Notes: generated by a model from the letters alone, not told the origin. 42,481 bases of DNA from Nitrobacter sp. 62-13 (GCF_001896955.1 NZ_MKRN01000167.1:1-42481); one strand, 5' to 3'; positions 1 to 9,470 are shown, counted from the first letter of the stretch. A program made the numbers and translations.

Positions 1-162
1 TGCGCTCCCGGCGCCGCCCGCAAACGGCATTCCACATCTTCCAATCGTCGATCGGAGTGAATCGCTTTCAAGCCCGATCGCCGTGATCTCCGCGATCAAG
101 GGAGTTGAGTCGTCGTGACGGCGCGCTGACGGTCCGGTGGAGAGCGGGTCGAGAAAATCTCG

Positions 163-1590
163 CTACCGCTCCCGCAAGGCATCCTGCTTGTACTTTGCCA
201 GCGGCGAGAGCAGGTAGCTGATGATTCTGCGCGAGCCCGTCTTGATCTCCACCGTCACGGCCATTCCAGGACTGAGCTTGACGAGCTTCTCGTCTATTTG
301 CATTTCCGTGCGATCGAGCGAGATCCGCGCAGCATATTGCAGCTCCTGTCCATGCGGCTCGCTGGTACTTGCTGCTGCACCGGTCAGCCGATCGGTGGTT
401 GCATTCGCTGGCTTGTCGCGGACAATAGCGTCGGACGACAGACTGAGCACCTCTCCGTGAAGAAGTCCGTAGTGAGTAAAGTTGAATGTGTCGATCTTGA
501 TTTCTGCTTTTTGACCCGAATGAACGAATCCTATGTCGCGATTTGAGACCATGGCCTCGATCTCGAGGGGAGCCTCGGTCGGAACCACCACCGCGAGAAC
601 CTGGGCCGGGGTCACCACGCCTCCCACTGTGTGAACTGCGAGTTGCTGCACAGCGCCGTCGACCGGTGCGACCAGGCTCTGGAGTTTGGTCCGCTGATCC
701 GCCTTGATCACATCTTGAGTAATGCTGGCGACCTTCTGTTCCGCCTTGGACAGTGCGTCGTAGGTGACGCGACGATACTCCACAGCAACCTTTTGTTTTG
801 TCTCCTTCAGCAGAGCGATCGCCGCGTCGGCTTCGTGGAGCTTGCTTTGCTGGACGGTGGCATCCTGCTGAAGCCCGACCAGGTCCTGCAACTCCGTGAG
901 ATAAACGACCTTTGACGCCAATCCCTTGTCGAGAAGCGTCCTGTGAATGCCGACCCGTTCCTGCAATACCGGAAGGGTAGCTTGGATCTTGGCGACGCTG
1001 GCCGAAATCGTGGCCCGTTCGGCTTCCTTCTGGTTGAGCTGGCGCTCGATTTCAGAAATCTTGGCGTCCTGTTCCGCCCGTTCGCTGATGAGCAATTGAC
1101 GTTGTGTGTCGATCTTGGTGGGGCTTGCCCCCTGAGGAGGATGGAAGGCGGCGAGAGGGTCTGCGGCGAGAGCCGCTCGCAGCCGCGCGGCGTCGAGTTC
1201 CGCGCTGGCGAGATCGCTCCTTTGGCGCTCCCGGTCGGCGTCGGTCATCGTGGGGTCGAGTTCAATGAGGACGTCGCCAGCCTTGACGGTCTGACCGTCT
1301 CGCGCATGGATGGCGCGGACGACGCCCGTCTCGAACGGCTGGATCAGCTTGGTTCGCCCCCCGGGGACGATCTTGCCCGTCGAGGTTGCGACGATATCGA
1401 CGCTGCCCAGCGACGCCCATGCGAGCGCGACGCAGAAGACCGCGATGATGCTCGCTCCGATTGCGCGACCGACCGGAGAGGGAGGTGTCTCCGCGATCTC
1501 GAGTGCAGCCGGCAGAAATGCGATTTCAGCCTCACGGCGGCGGATCGCGGCTTTTGGAAATGCGACAACGTTCTTGCTAGCTGGCGTCAT
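163..1590 (-). CDS. Type I secretion membrane fusion protein, HlyD family
   Basis: Periplasmic adaptor that links an inner-membrane ABC exporter to a TolC-like outer-membrane channel. After a short cytoplasmic segment there is one membrane helix (about residues 42-65), a lipoyl-like half motif (DGQTVKAGDVLIELDP), a long coiled-coil hairpin (about 110-290), the second lipoyl half (VAPVDGAVQQL) and the HlyD C-terminal signature LSPGMAVTVEIKTG. The open frame extends 11 codons upstream, but I chose the ATG at 1590: the protein then starts like other HlyD proteins and GGCGGG lies just ahead. The start overlaps the end of the ABC exporter gene by 14 bases, so the two are one operon. The first 162 bases of the window, downstream of this gene, show nothing I can support. 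The family call is firm; the exported substrate is inferred from the neighbouring GH16 gene. Confidence 0.93.
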   Translation of the reverse strand: MTPASKNVVAFPKAAIRRREAEIAFLPAALEIAETPPSPVGRAIGASIIAVFCVALAWASLGSVDIVATSTGKIVPGGRTKLIQPFETGVVRAIHARDGQTVKAGDVLIELDPTMTDADRERQRSDLASAELDAARLRAALAADPLAAFHPPQGASPTKIDTQRQLLISERAEQDAKISEIERQLNQKEAERATISASVAKIQATLPVLQERVGIHRTLLDKGLASKVVYLTELQDLVGLQQDATVQQSKLHEADAAIALLKETKQKVAVEYRRVTYDALSKAEQKVASITQDVIKADQRTKLQSLVAPVDGAVQQLAVHTVGGVVTPAQVLAVVVPTEAPLEIEAMVSNRDIGFVHSGQKAEIKIDTFNFTHYGLLHGEVLSLSSDAIVRDKPANATTDRLTGAAASTSEPHGQELQYAARISLDRTEMQIDEKLVKLSPGMAVTVEIKTGSRRIISYLLSPLAKYKQDALRER

Positions 1591-4321
1591 GAATACCCGC
1601 CTGGAGGAAGTGCAGCTTCGCATAGCGTCCGTTGGAGCGGATCAGGTCGTCGTGGCGGCCATCCTCGACGATGCGGCCCCGCTCGATCGTGATGATGCGA
1701 TCGGCCTGCCGCACCGTCGAAAGCCGATGCGCAACGACAAAAACCGTTCGGCCTGCGGCGATGCGCTTCATGTTCTGCTGGATCGCGCGCTCGCTTTCGT
1801 AGTCGAGGGCGCTGGTCGCCTCGTCAAGAATGAGGATGCGGGGATCCATGATGAGCGCGCGAGCGATCGCGATGCGCTGGCGTTGTCCACCCGAGAGGCT
1901 GCTGCCCCGTTCTCCTACGACGGTGTCGTAGCCTTCGGGCAGTTCCAGAATAAAGTCGTGAGCACCCGCAAGCTCCGCCGCTGCGATAATGCGCTCCATG
2001 GGCACGGCCGGATCGGCGAGCGCGATGTTTTCCCGGATCGAGCTGTTAAAGAGCACGTTTTCCTGCAGCACGACGCCGGTTTGCCGTCGAAGCCATGCGA
2101 GATCCACCATGGCAAGGTCAACGCCGTCTATCAGCACGCGCCCGCTCTCCGGCACATAGAGACGCTGGATCAACTTGGCGATGGTGCTCTTTCCAGAACC
2201 CGAGGACCCGACCACGCCGACGACCTGACCGGGCTGGACGTTGAAGGACACGTCATGCAGCACTTCGGGACCGCCAACGCGATAGCGGAAAGTCACATGA
2301 TCGAAGGTGATCTGCCCACGGATCGCCGGCAATGCGGCGCGTCCGGGACTGAAGCTCGGTTCCGGTATGGTGTTGAGAATGTCGCCCAGCCGGTCGATAG
2401 ACAGACGCGCCTGATGAAAATCCTGCCAGAGCTGCGCGAGCCGCAGGACGGGCATGCTCACGCGGGCAGCCAGCATGTTGAACGCGACGAGTTCGCCGAC
2501 GGTCATCTCGCCGCCGATGACGAGCTTGGCGCCAAAGTAAAGTATCGCGGCGATGACCAGCTTGTTGATGGCCTGGACCGCCTGACTCGCCGAATTGTTC
2601 AAACTGAGAACGCGAAAGCTCGCCGACACATAAGCGGCGAGCTGCTCCTCCCAGCGGCGCTGCATCTGAGGCTCGACCGCCATCGCCTTGAGCGTCTCGA
2701 CGCCGGTCACGCTCTCGACGAGAAAGGCCTGATTCTCGGCGCCGCGATTGAATTTCTCATCCAGGCGTCGGCGAAACAACGGAGCCGCGCCTGCGGAAAT
2801 GCCGATGTAGAACGGAAACGACGCCAGGACGACGAAGGTCAATGAAGTCGAGTAGTAGAACATCACTGCGAGAAAAACGAAGGTGAACAGGAAGTCTATC
2901 ACGAGCGTCAGCGCCGAGCTGGTCAGGAACTGGCGGATATTCTCGAGCTCGCGTACGCGCGCGACTGAATCGCCGACGCGTCTGGCCTGGAAGTAGGCGA
3001 TCGGCAACGCCATCAAGTGACGAAACAATCGGGCGCCGAGTTCGACGTCGATGCGATTGGTCGTGTGCGCGAACACATAGACGCGCAGCGTGCCGAGAAC
3101 GGCCTCGAAGATGGTCAACGAGACCAGGCCAATGATCAGAACGTCGAGCGTGCTCATGCTCTGATGCACCAGGACCTTGTCGATGACGACCTGGAAGAAG
3201 AGGGGGGAGATGACGCCGAAAAGCTGAAGGAAGAACGAAGCAATAAGCACCTCGCCCAGAAGACGGCGGTACTTATGAATTGCACCGAGAAACCAACTGA
3301 TGTCGAACCGTCGCGAGAGATCGGTCAGAGACGCGCGCCGCGCCATCAGGATGACATTGCCGTCCCAGATGGCCTCGAGTTCGGCTTGAGTCATTGTCTC
3401 GGGTTGCGGAACCATCGGCCACTGGACCAGCAGCTGGTCGTCAACGATCTTGCCGAGGATCAGAAATCCGCCGTTTCGCAGGATGGCGATGCCCGGCAGT
3501 GGGGTGACGGAGAGCCGGGTCCAACTGGTTTTTTGTATCCGGGCCTTGAGGCCGAAATCCTTGGCGCAGCGTAACATGCTGGCAACGTCGACTCGCGTGA
3601 CGCCGAGTTGATGCCGAATTTGCGCGGGATCCGCGGCGAGGCCGTGACAGCGCAACAAGGTCACCAAAGCCAGCAGGCCCGATTCGTCGTCGTTCGCGCT
3701 ATCCGGCTCGGCGGCCTCGGGCACGGCCTCGCTTTGATCGACGCCGCGGACCTGTTGCACCCATCCACGCACGTAAACGGATGAATCAGCAACGGCACGA
3801 CGAGCGAACGCCGCGCATCTCAATGCCAGAACCGACGCAATGGCATGGAAGTCCGTCGCCAGGCGCCGCCCGCGGATGGCCGCCTCGGCAAGGGCATAAC
3901 GAACGCGCTGCATGAAGCCGATCGATCCGGCAAGCACCACGCGGCCGTCCCAGATCGCCTCGAATTCTTCGCGCGTAATCAGCTTGGTGTGCCCCGAACT
4001 CGAATGCCCGGAGAACGGATACACTACCAACGCCCCGTCGTTGTCGGCGCGTCCAAGAAGCAGGAACCCCCCATTGCGAAGCGATACGATGCCCGGCAAT
4101 CGCATGCCGGCGAGTTGCTCCCAATGCGTCGTACACGCACCCATCGCGATCCCGAGCTGAGCCGCACAGCGCAGCATCGTTCGGATGCCTATCGCCGCCG
4201 TGGTGCCGCAGCGCTCGCGGATCTGATCAATCGCAGCATTCACGCCTTGGAGGCGCAGAAACAACCATAGTGCGAGAAGGCCGGCATCCTCCGTCGCAAC
4301 GTTTTCATTTTGCATCGCCAT
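1577..4321 (-). CDS. Type I secretion ABC exporter with tandem degenerate C39-like domains
   Basis: HlyB/PrtD-type permease-ATPase, 914 residues, about 200 longer than HlyB. Two C39 peptidase-like domains occur in tandem (about 8-132 and 212-328). Both begin in the same way (EDAGLLALW and DESGLLALV) and share a G-I-x-x-LRNGGFL strand and an LEAIWDG-like end. Neither has the catalytic Cys of a true double-glycine protease, so both look like HlyB-type non-cleaving substrate-docking domains. The membrane domain spans about 345-640 and the ATPase about 668-905: Walker A GSSGSGKST (705-713), Q-loop Q753, signature LSGGQ (809-813), Walker B ILDEATSALD with E834, and H-loop H865. The HlyD gene overlaps its 3' end. 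The duplicated docking domain is the odd feature. Likely cargo: the GH16 enzyme encoded 118 bases upstream. Confidence 0.94.
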   Translation of the reverse strand: MAMQNENVATEDAGLLALWLFLRLQGVNAAIDQIRERCGTTAAIGIRTMLRCAAQLGIAMGACTTHWEQLAGMRLPGIVSLRNGGFLLLGRADNDGALVVYPFSGHSSSGHTKLITREEFEAIWDGRVVLAGSIGFMQRVRYALAEAAIRGRRLATDFHAIASVLALRCAAFARRAVADSSVYVRGWVQQVRGVDQSEAVPEAAEPDSANDDESGLLALVTLLRCHGLAADPAQIRHQLGVTRVDVASMLRCAKDFGLKARIQKTSWTRLSVTPLPGIAILRNGGFLILGKIVDDQLLVQWPMVPQPETMTQAELEAIWDGNVILMARRASLTDLSRRFDISWFLGAIHKYRRLLGEVLIASFFLQLFGVISPLFFQVVIDKVLVHQSMSTLDVLIIGLVSLTIFEAVLGTLRVYVFAHTTNRIDVELGARLFRHLMALPIAYFQARRVGDSVARVRELENIRQFLTSSALTLVIDFLFTFVFLAVMFYYSTSLTFVVLASFPFYIGISAGAAPLFRRRLDEKFNRGAENQAFLVESVTGVETLKAMAVEPQMQRRWEEQLAAYVSASFRVLSLNNSASQAVQAINKLVIAAILYFGAKLVIGGEMTVGELVAFNMLAARVSMPVLRLAQLWQDFHQARLSIDRLGDILNTIPEPSFSPGRAALPAIRGQITFDHVTFRYRVGGPEVLHDVSFNVQPGQVVGVVGSSGSGKSTIAKLIQRLYVPESGRVLIDGVDLAMVDLAWLRRQTGVVLQENVLFNSSIRENIALADPAVPMERIIAAAELAGAHDFILELPEGYDTVVGERGSSLSGGQRQRIAIARALIMDPRILILDEATSALDYESERAIQQNMKRIAAGRTVFVVAHRLSTVRQADRIITIERGRIVEDGRHDDLIRSNGRYAKLHFLQAGIHDAS

Positions 4322-4439
4322 TCTAGCTCAGCTCTTGGAAATGACATGGGGATTTCAAATTCCGCAGACATCGACGGCGTGCCCAGACACCAGCAGGTCC
4401 GCGTAGTGACGGAGCAGGGTGCCTGGGCAGGCCGGCTTG

Positions 4440-6359
4440 CTAGTGGTGAGGTCGGGTCAGGAATGACTCGTGCAGCCAGGTGAAGGCCTTCGATGCGGTC
4501 GCCGCAATCTGACCGTGATCGACCTGCCCGGAAAATCCGCCACCGGCCAGATATTGATTCAGCAGCGCAAAGCTGTGATTTGCATGAGAATGCGATGTCC
4601 CGGTTGATGCAGTGGGAGAGGAAGTCCCGGTTGATGCAGCCGGAGGATCGGTCACGGTGATGGTCTGTGCCGCCGACGTCGCAACGGCGCCGGTGACAGG
4701 GTCCTTCCCGGTAGCCGTCGCCGTCAGCGTCGCAACCGGATGGCCAAAGCCCTTGTAATTGGAATGCAGCGTCAGTCCGCCATCGACCTGTGCGGCGGTG
4801 AGGGTGATGTTATTCCCCCTGAATGTCTTGCCGTCGATATTGGATGTTATCGTCTCGTATCGCGGCAATCCCTTGATGTTGACCGTCACGGAGTCGTTCG
4901 GATCGGACGTCTTGACACCAAGTCCCAGGTCGATTGCGCCGTTAGCACTGACCGATAGCGAGTGGTCCGCCACCGATAGTACCGGCGTGGCGACCGAAGA
5001 CGCCGGCGTTGTCGGCGTTGTCGGGGTCGTCGGCGGCGTGGTTGTCGGCGGCGCTGTCACTTCGGTGCCCGTTCCGTTTTCCGATGTACTGATGGGCGAC
5101 GGATCGACCTGAAGTCCGGAGAACGTCTTCACCGCCCCAGAGAGGTTTGCGGAGAGGCCGTCCACATCCTTGATGCTCGCGCCGTTTGGAAGATTGACGT
5201 TCGTAACAGCAAGTGCGGAGGTTTTGGTGTTCGTCGCGGCCACGGTAGTCTGGAACGTGAGCGCGTTCGTCCCGGAGCCGCCGACATAGGTGGCGGTGCC
5301 GCCGTCATTGAGCGTCAGCGTGGGTTTGCCCGTCACCGTCACGGCTTCGTTGAAGCCGAGCGTCAGGGTGATCTTGTCGCCGACATGCTCGACGCCTTTA
5401 CCAGGCGACGCCGTTACCTGAGTCACCGACGGCTGAGTTGCCGCAGGCTGAGTGACCGGCGGAGAGGCGACCGGCGGCGCCGTTACCGGAGGCGTGGTTT
5501 CGGGCGGGATCGATGCCGACGGGCTGACGTTGGCGCCCGTCACGGTGTAGCCGCTACCCGGCTTTTGATAGAGTTGAACTGAGTCGATCTGCATCACCAT
5601 ATTCGATGGCGTCGAGTTGTTCAGAACCGTGTGCCACCCGGTGGTGTTGGAATTCGCAACCTGATTGTCCATGATCAATTCCATCGGCTGCGATGGAATC
5701 GGCACCTGCGCGCTGGTGACCTGCGCAATCTGCTTTCCGTCGAGATACCAGGTGATCGATTTGCCCGGCACCCAATCGATGGCGTAGGTATGAAAGTCGG
5801 CTGTGAGATCGACGCCGGTATCGACGACTTTCTGGAAGGTCCCGTTCGGCGTGTGAAGAGCGGCCGAGAAGGCTTGGTTCGCAGGGCCCGAACCGGTGTA
5901 GCCGCCTTCCTGCATATCGATCTCGAAATTATCGCCGCTGTTGCCCGCGCCTTTTCCCGGCAGCAGCCAGAGACCCGGCCAGGCGCCATCGCCGCTTGGC
6001 GCCTTCATGCTGATCTGAAGGTAGCCGCCGGTGAATTCGAAATTGCCGTAACTGCTGGCGCCGCCGGACGTAATGGGGAAGGTTTGCGTTTTTCCCTGAT
6101 TATTCCCGGTTATCGACGCCTTGGTGGCCGTCAGATTCAACGTGCCGTTGCTCAGGGTTACCTGGCTCGGCATGTGGTAGTCGGCGTCATACGGACCCCC
6201 CGGTCCGCTTCCCCCAGCGCCGTTGCTATTCCAGGGTGCACCTTTGGCGGCATTGCTCGTAATGTAATTGTGCCAGGTGCTGCCGAGCGTCGTCCCCGAA
6301 AATTCGTCTTGAAAAACCAGATCGCTTGAACTGTACCCCGCCGGTGTAGATAGCGCCAT
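4440..6359 (-). CDS. GH16 endoglycanase with bacterial Ig-like modules, probable type I secretion substrate
   Basis: Secreted glycanase of 639 residues. Residues 1-272 form a GH16 (laminarinase/lichenase clan) domain with the signature EIDMQE: nucleophile E146, D148 and acid/base E151. A Pro/Thr-rich linker follows (about 273-315), then an Ig-like module around 316-420 (GKPTLTLNDGGTATY), a second Pro/Thr linker (435-452), a cadherin-like or Ig-like segment (455-572) and a short His-rich tail. There is no N-terminal signal peptide: the protein starts almost directly with the catalytic domain. That, the C-terminal modules and the T1SS genes immediately downstream on the same strand point to type I export, as known for rhizobial ExsH/PlyA EPS depolymerases. 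I see no clear RTX nonapeptides, so the secretion signal must be elsewhere in the C-terminus. Substrate is inferred to be the EPS made by this locus. Confidence 0.88.
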   Translation of the reverse strand: MALSTPAGYSSSDLVFQDEFSGTTLGSTWHNYITSNAAKGAPWNSNGAGGSGPGGPYDADYHMPSQVTLSNGTLNLTATKASITGNNQGKTQTFPITSGGASSYGNFEFTGGYLQISMKAPSGDGAWPGLWLLPGKGAGNSGDNFEIDMQEGGYTGSGPANQAFSAALHTPNGTFQKVVDTGVDLTADFHTYAIDWVPGKSITWYLDGKQIAQVTSAQVPIPSQPMELIMDNQVANSNTTGWHTVLNNSTPSNMVMQIDSVQLYQKPGSGYTVTGANVSPSASIPPETTPPVTAPPVASPPVTQPAATQPSVTQVTASPGKGVEHVGDKITLTLGFNEAVTVTGKPTLTLNDGGTATYVGGSGTNALTFQTTVAATNTKTSALAVTNVNLPNGASIKDVDGLSANLSGAVKTFSGLQVDPSPISTSENGTGTEVTAPPTTTPPTTPTTPTTPASSVATPVLSVADHSLSVSANGAIDLGLGVKTSDPNDSVTVNIKGLPRYETITSNIDGKTFRGNNITLTAAQVDGGLTLHSNYKGFGHPVATLTATATGKDPVTGAVATSAAQTITVTDPPAASTGTSSPTASTGTSHSHANHSFALLNQYLAGGGFSGQVDHGQIAATASKAFTWLHESFLTRPHH

Positions 6360-6934
6360 TCCAATATCCCCATCGATCGTAGAGAACCCCCATCCGGGAC
6401 TGCTGTGGCCAGAAATGATGGCGACAAAATAATCGAGGAGAGCAGAAAATAAGGCGTCGACGCGGAAAGCATTCGGCGAAGCGACAATCCCGCAGGCCGG
6501 CGCGCTGCCGGTCGCGGGATGATTCCATCTGAAGTGAGAGAAGTTTGCAGCCAGATCTTATCGTGACAGAGTTGTCCAGCGACGCAAATTATCCCCAGAT
6601 TTTTATCTTCAACTTTGATGTCAGCGAGTTGATTCCCTGGTGGGGCGTCGGTCTTCTCCGTTACCGCGATACCTTGGCGCGCGCGGCGAAAATCTGCGCT
6701 AATTCGCTCGTAACGTGCAAAACCTCAACCATTGATTGGTTGAACCATGTGCCACAGCCCTGTTTTAAGCGCCGCGACGGCATACTCCAAAAGGGGTGCC
6801 CACAAAGGGGATTTGTACTCGCGACCGCAATGCGTCAGCATCCCCAGCATAGAACGCCTCACCTGTGCCCAGCGATGGCCACGACGGTAGACGGTCAACA
6901 CAGAAAAATCGCCATAGCAAAGAGGCGACGTACC
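6360..6934. promoter_or_regulatory. Divergent intergenic region between GH16 gene and OPX gene
   Basis: 575 bases separate the two divergent starts and should hold promoters for both. An open frame in phase with the OPX gene runs back to 6545, but its translation (many W, C, H and R residues) looks non-coding. The main structure is the 7-bp inverted repeat at 6725-6743, listed separately. I could not assign -35/-10 boxes with confidence. Confidence 0.55.
6725..6743. promoter_or_regulatory. Perfect inverted repeat, candidate operator
   Basis: TCAACCA-TTGAT-TGGTTGA: two perfect 7-bp arms around a 5-bp AT-rich spacer, about 190 bases upstream of the OPX start and 370 upstream of the GH16 start. 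The size and symmetry suit a dimeric helix-turn-helix regulator. No protein can be named from the sequence. Confidence 0.4.
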
Positions 6935-8665
6935 ATGGGCGCTCAACGCGACTTCCTACGAGCCTGTCTCCCCTCGTCTTCGAAGGCGTCAAATACGTCT
7001 TCAAACTCAGTTCTGTCTCTCCGCGTAAAAGTCGCTACACCCATCCTGCTTACGATCGGGTTGTATGGCCTCGCGACCGTGCTGACGGACAAACCGATGG
7101 TCGACAAGATCCTCCTCAAGGGCAATAACTTGGTTGGCGATCTTTCCAGCGGCGTTGTGCAAAAGGCTTTTGCCGCCAGTCCGGGTCCGTTCGATCATCC
7201 GCAGCAGATCGTGGCCGGATACGCCCTCCCGACGGTGTCGGCGCCGCCAGTGCGTGTCGCAGCCGCCGATGTCGCGGTGGAAAGCAGCGTCGCCTTGGAC
7301 AGCGAGGATTCCAAGACCAATGACATCCAGGCGCCGTCCGCCGCGGCCGGGCTCTCATTCGGTGTGGGCGATAAGCTCAAGATCACCTTCTACGAGCGCC
7401 TCAAGGTCGAGGAAGATAAATGGGGTCGCGCGACCTCAGCCATCAGCGGCATCCAGCAGCGCCCGGAATTGAGCGGGGAATACACCGTCCAAGAGGACGG
7501 CACGGTCTCAGTGCCTTTGCTTGGTTCTATTCCGGTCGCGGCCCAGTCGCCGCAGCAAGTGCATACCGCCTTGGACGAAGCCTTCGAGAATCTCCTGGGT
7601 CGCCGGGGGATGGTCAACGTCGTGTTGATGGAGCGAGCGCCGATCTATGTTTTGGGACCGGTCAAGAATCCGGGCTCCTTCAAATACGTGCCCGGCGCGA
7701 CGGTCTTGCATGCCATTGCGATGGCGGGTGGTCTCGATCGCGGCGCCAACGATCCGTGGTCGAAGGTCGAAGCGGTTCGGGAAATTCAGAAGCGGAGCGG
7801 TGCGGCCGGCTCAGTGGTGAAACTGCTCGCCCGCGATGCGGTTTTGAAGGCTGAACGCGATGGAACCGCACCTAAGGTCCCGCTCCGGCTGATGGAGTTG
7901 GTCGGCGCGACTGCCGCGACCCGGCTCGTCAATGAACAAAGCAACAGCCGCAATGCTATCGTCCGGGCACGCAAAGATCGCAAACGGGCGATCAAGAACG
8001 CCATCGAGTCCGCTAAGCAGGATTTGCTGCAGTATGGGCATACGACAGCGCTCGACAAACTTGTGAAGACGCGCCAGGACCGCGTCGACAACATGCGTGG
8101 GCTGGTGGATCGCAACATTGTCGCCAAGTCCCAGTTGAGCCAGATCGAGGGCGAATTGGCTGACGCCGAGCAGCGTCGGCAGGATGCTATCAACCAGTAC
8201 GGGATGGCCCAGCAGCGGCTTGCCGCGCTGGAGGCGGACGGGCTCAAGGTCCAGGCCGATCTTGAGAACGATCTCGCGACCGAGATCGATGCCGTCGAAC
8301 GCCAGATCGCGGACAACGAGCGGGAACTCGATGCTAGCGAGGGAGTCCTGAAGAATTTGTCCGCGACGAACGTGGCTTTCACGTCTTCGGAAGAGGCGAA
8401 CAACGGTGTCAGCTTTCAAATCGTGCGGCGGACGACGACCGGTCCGGTCAACGTCGCGGCCAACGGCATGACGTTGTTGCAGCCGGGCGATCTCGTCAAC
8501 ATCGTCGTTGGAAGTGAGTCGACAACGACCGGGCTGCCGCCGATGACATCGTCGTTCGTGACAACGCCGGCCGTGACGACAATGCCGGCGCCGACGCCGC
8601 GCCAGAGACCGTCCGTCGGGCCGAGTGCGAACAATCAGAAGGTCCGCGCCGTCGCGCAGGAGTAA
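6935..8665 (+). CDS. Outer-membrane polysaccharide export protein, ExoF/Wza-like (OPX family)
   Basis: Polysaccharide export protein of 576 residues from the chosen ATG at 6935, which has AAGAGG about ten bases ahead. An N-terminal hydrophobic segment (about 33-50, VATPILLTIGLYGLATVL) is a signal/anchor. There is no lipobox Cys. The Poly_export (Wza) domain follows (GVGDKLKITFYERL to VPLLGSIPVAAQSP), then an SLBB-type segment (APIYVLGPVKNPGSFKYVPG), a long coiled-coil (about 330-480) and a C-terminal part ending LLQPGDLVNIVV. The Wza domain plus long coiled coil matches rhizobial ExoF-type OPX proteins rather than the short lipoprotein Wza. It should form the exit path for the polymer made by the operon at 9.7-18.3 kb. 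A hairpin terminator follows at 8721. Confidence 0.88.
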   Translation: MGAQRDFLRACLPSSSKASNTSSNSVLSLRVKVATPILLTIGLYGLATVLTDKPMVDKILLKGNNLVGDLSSGVVQKAFAASPGPFDHPQQIVAGYALPTVSAPPVRVAAADVAVESSVALDSEDSKTNDIQAPSAAAGLSFGVGDKLKITFYERLKVEEDKWGRATSAISGIQQRPELSGEYTVQEDGTVSVPLLGSIPVAAQSPQQVHTALDEAFENLLGRRGMVNVVLMERAPIYVLGPVKNPGSFKYVPGATVLHAIAMAGGLDRGANDPWSKVEAVREIQKRSGAAGSVVKLLARDAVLKAERDGTAPKVPLRLMELVGATAATRLVNEQSNSRNAIVRARKDRKRAIKNAIESAKQDLLQYGHTTALDKLVKTRQDRVDNMRGLVDRNIVAKSQLSQIEGELADAEQRRQDAINQYGMAQQRLAALEADGLKVQADLENDLATEIDAVERQIADNERELDASEGVLKNLSATNVAFTSSEEANNGVSFQIVRRTTTGPVNVAANGMTLLQPGDLVNIVVGSESTTTGLPPMTSSFVTTPAVTTMPAPTPRQRPSVGPSANNQKVRAVAQE

Positions 8666-8720
8666 GGATTGCCTCTAGGACGGTTCGTGTCTCGGCGGTT
8701 TGGATTCTAAGAGACGCAGG

Positions 8721-8751
8721 AATTGGCGGCGCTTCAAGCGCCGCCAATTTG
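8721..8751 (+). terminator. Hairpin terminator after the OPX gene
   Basis: AATTGGCGGCG, loop CTTCAAG, CGCCGCCAATT: an 11-bp perfect GC-rich stem that can extend into the loop, 55 bases after the OPX stop. Only a short T run follows (TTTG), so it is a plausible but not textbook rho-independent terminator. Because it is symmetric it could act on either strand. Confidence 0.6.
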
Positions 8752-8944
8752 CATTCACCGCAGCGCTCCCATCAAAGCAGATCCGATCGAGCCCGCGCCA
8801 TCGCCGCGGCTGAGATCATGTGTGATATCGTTCCGGCTATTCACTCTCCGTCGCTGAAAACCCCAACTCTTCGCTGAACCCCATGGTTTAGAAATTGAGA
8901 GGTCGGGTTGCGACGGTCAGTGTCGCAGGGTCTCGCACAATGCG

Positions 8945-9470
8945 GTGTGGCTGTTCATGCGTCGCGAGGGGCTGCGGTTAAAAAAACGCTGCTCGTGAGC
9001 AAGGCCGCCTTGATGTGGCCCGCCGACGGCGACGCTGGCGATCGTGGCAGGTGGGCCTTGATCCTCAGCGCCTCGTCTTTATCGACGAGACCTGGATCAA
9101 GACCAACATGGCTCCGCTGCGCGGATGGGCACCGAAAGGAACTCGCCTGCGCGGTTTCGCGCCGCACGGCCACTGGCGCACGATGACCTTCTCCGGCGCG
9201 CTGCGTTACGACCGTCTCGCAGCTCCCTGCCTGTTCGACGGGCCGATCAACGCGAATGCTTGCCGGAGCCAGGCTTTGGTACCTGCCTTACTCGTCCGGC
9301 CTCAATCCAATCGAGCAGACCTTCGCCAAGATCAAGCACTGGATGCGCCTCGCAAAAAACGCACCGCCGACGAGATCAGCCGATATGTTGACGAACTCAT
9401 CCAAGCCATCCAGCCAGGCGAATGCAAAAACTACTTCGCCAACGCTGGATACGCTTCAATAAAAACGTGA
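8945..9470 (+). pseudogene. IS630-family transposase remnant, several frameshifts and an internal deletion
   Basis: Recognisable IS630 (DDE, mariner-like) transposase pieces lie in order but in changing frames. VWLFMRREGLRLK (from 8945) is followed, after a shift at the A7 run (8980-8986), by KKTLLVS, and after another shift near 9001 by GRLDVARRRRRWRSW and the catalytic segment VFIDETWIKTNMAPLRGW. After DGPIN (about 9245) a large in-gene deletion removes the second Asp region. The sequence resumes out of frame with LNPIEQTFAKIKHW, whose E is the third catalytic position, then shifts again to end YFANAGYAS and TGA at 9468. The N-terminal helix-turn-helix part is missing or unrecognisable. The element cannot be active. 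I could not define terminal inverted repeats or target duplications. The 280 bases before it, apart from the terminator at 8721, and the 219 after show nothing supportable. Confidence 0.85.

Noticed and set aside
1310-2845. Long plus-strand open frame (511 codons) antisense to the secretion genes
   Set aside because: Its translation is charged, low-order sequence typical of the antisense frame of a high-GC gene; the minus-strand ABC and HlyD proteins are unmistakable.
6545-6934. In-frame upstream extension of the OPX gene (130 codons)
   Set aside because: The translation is rich in W, C, H and R with no domain sense. The ATG at 6935 has a ribosome-binding site and is followed by a proper signal segment.
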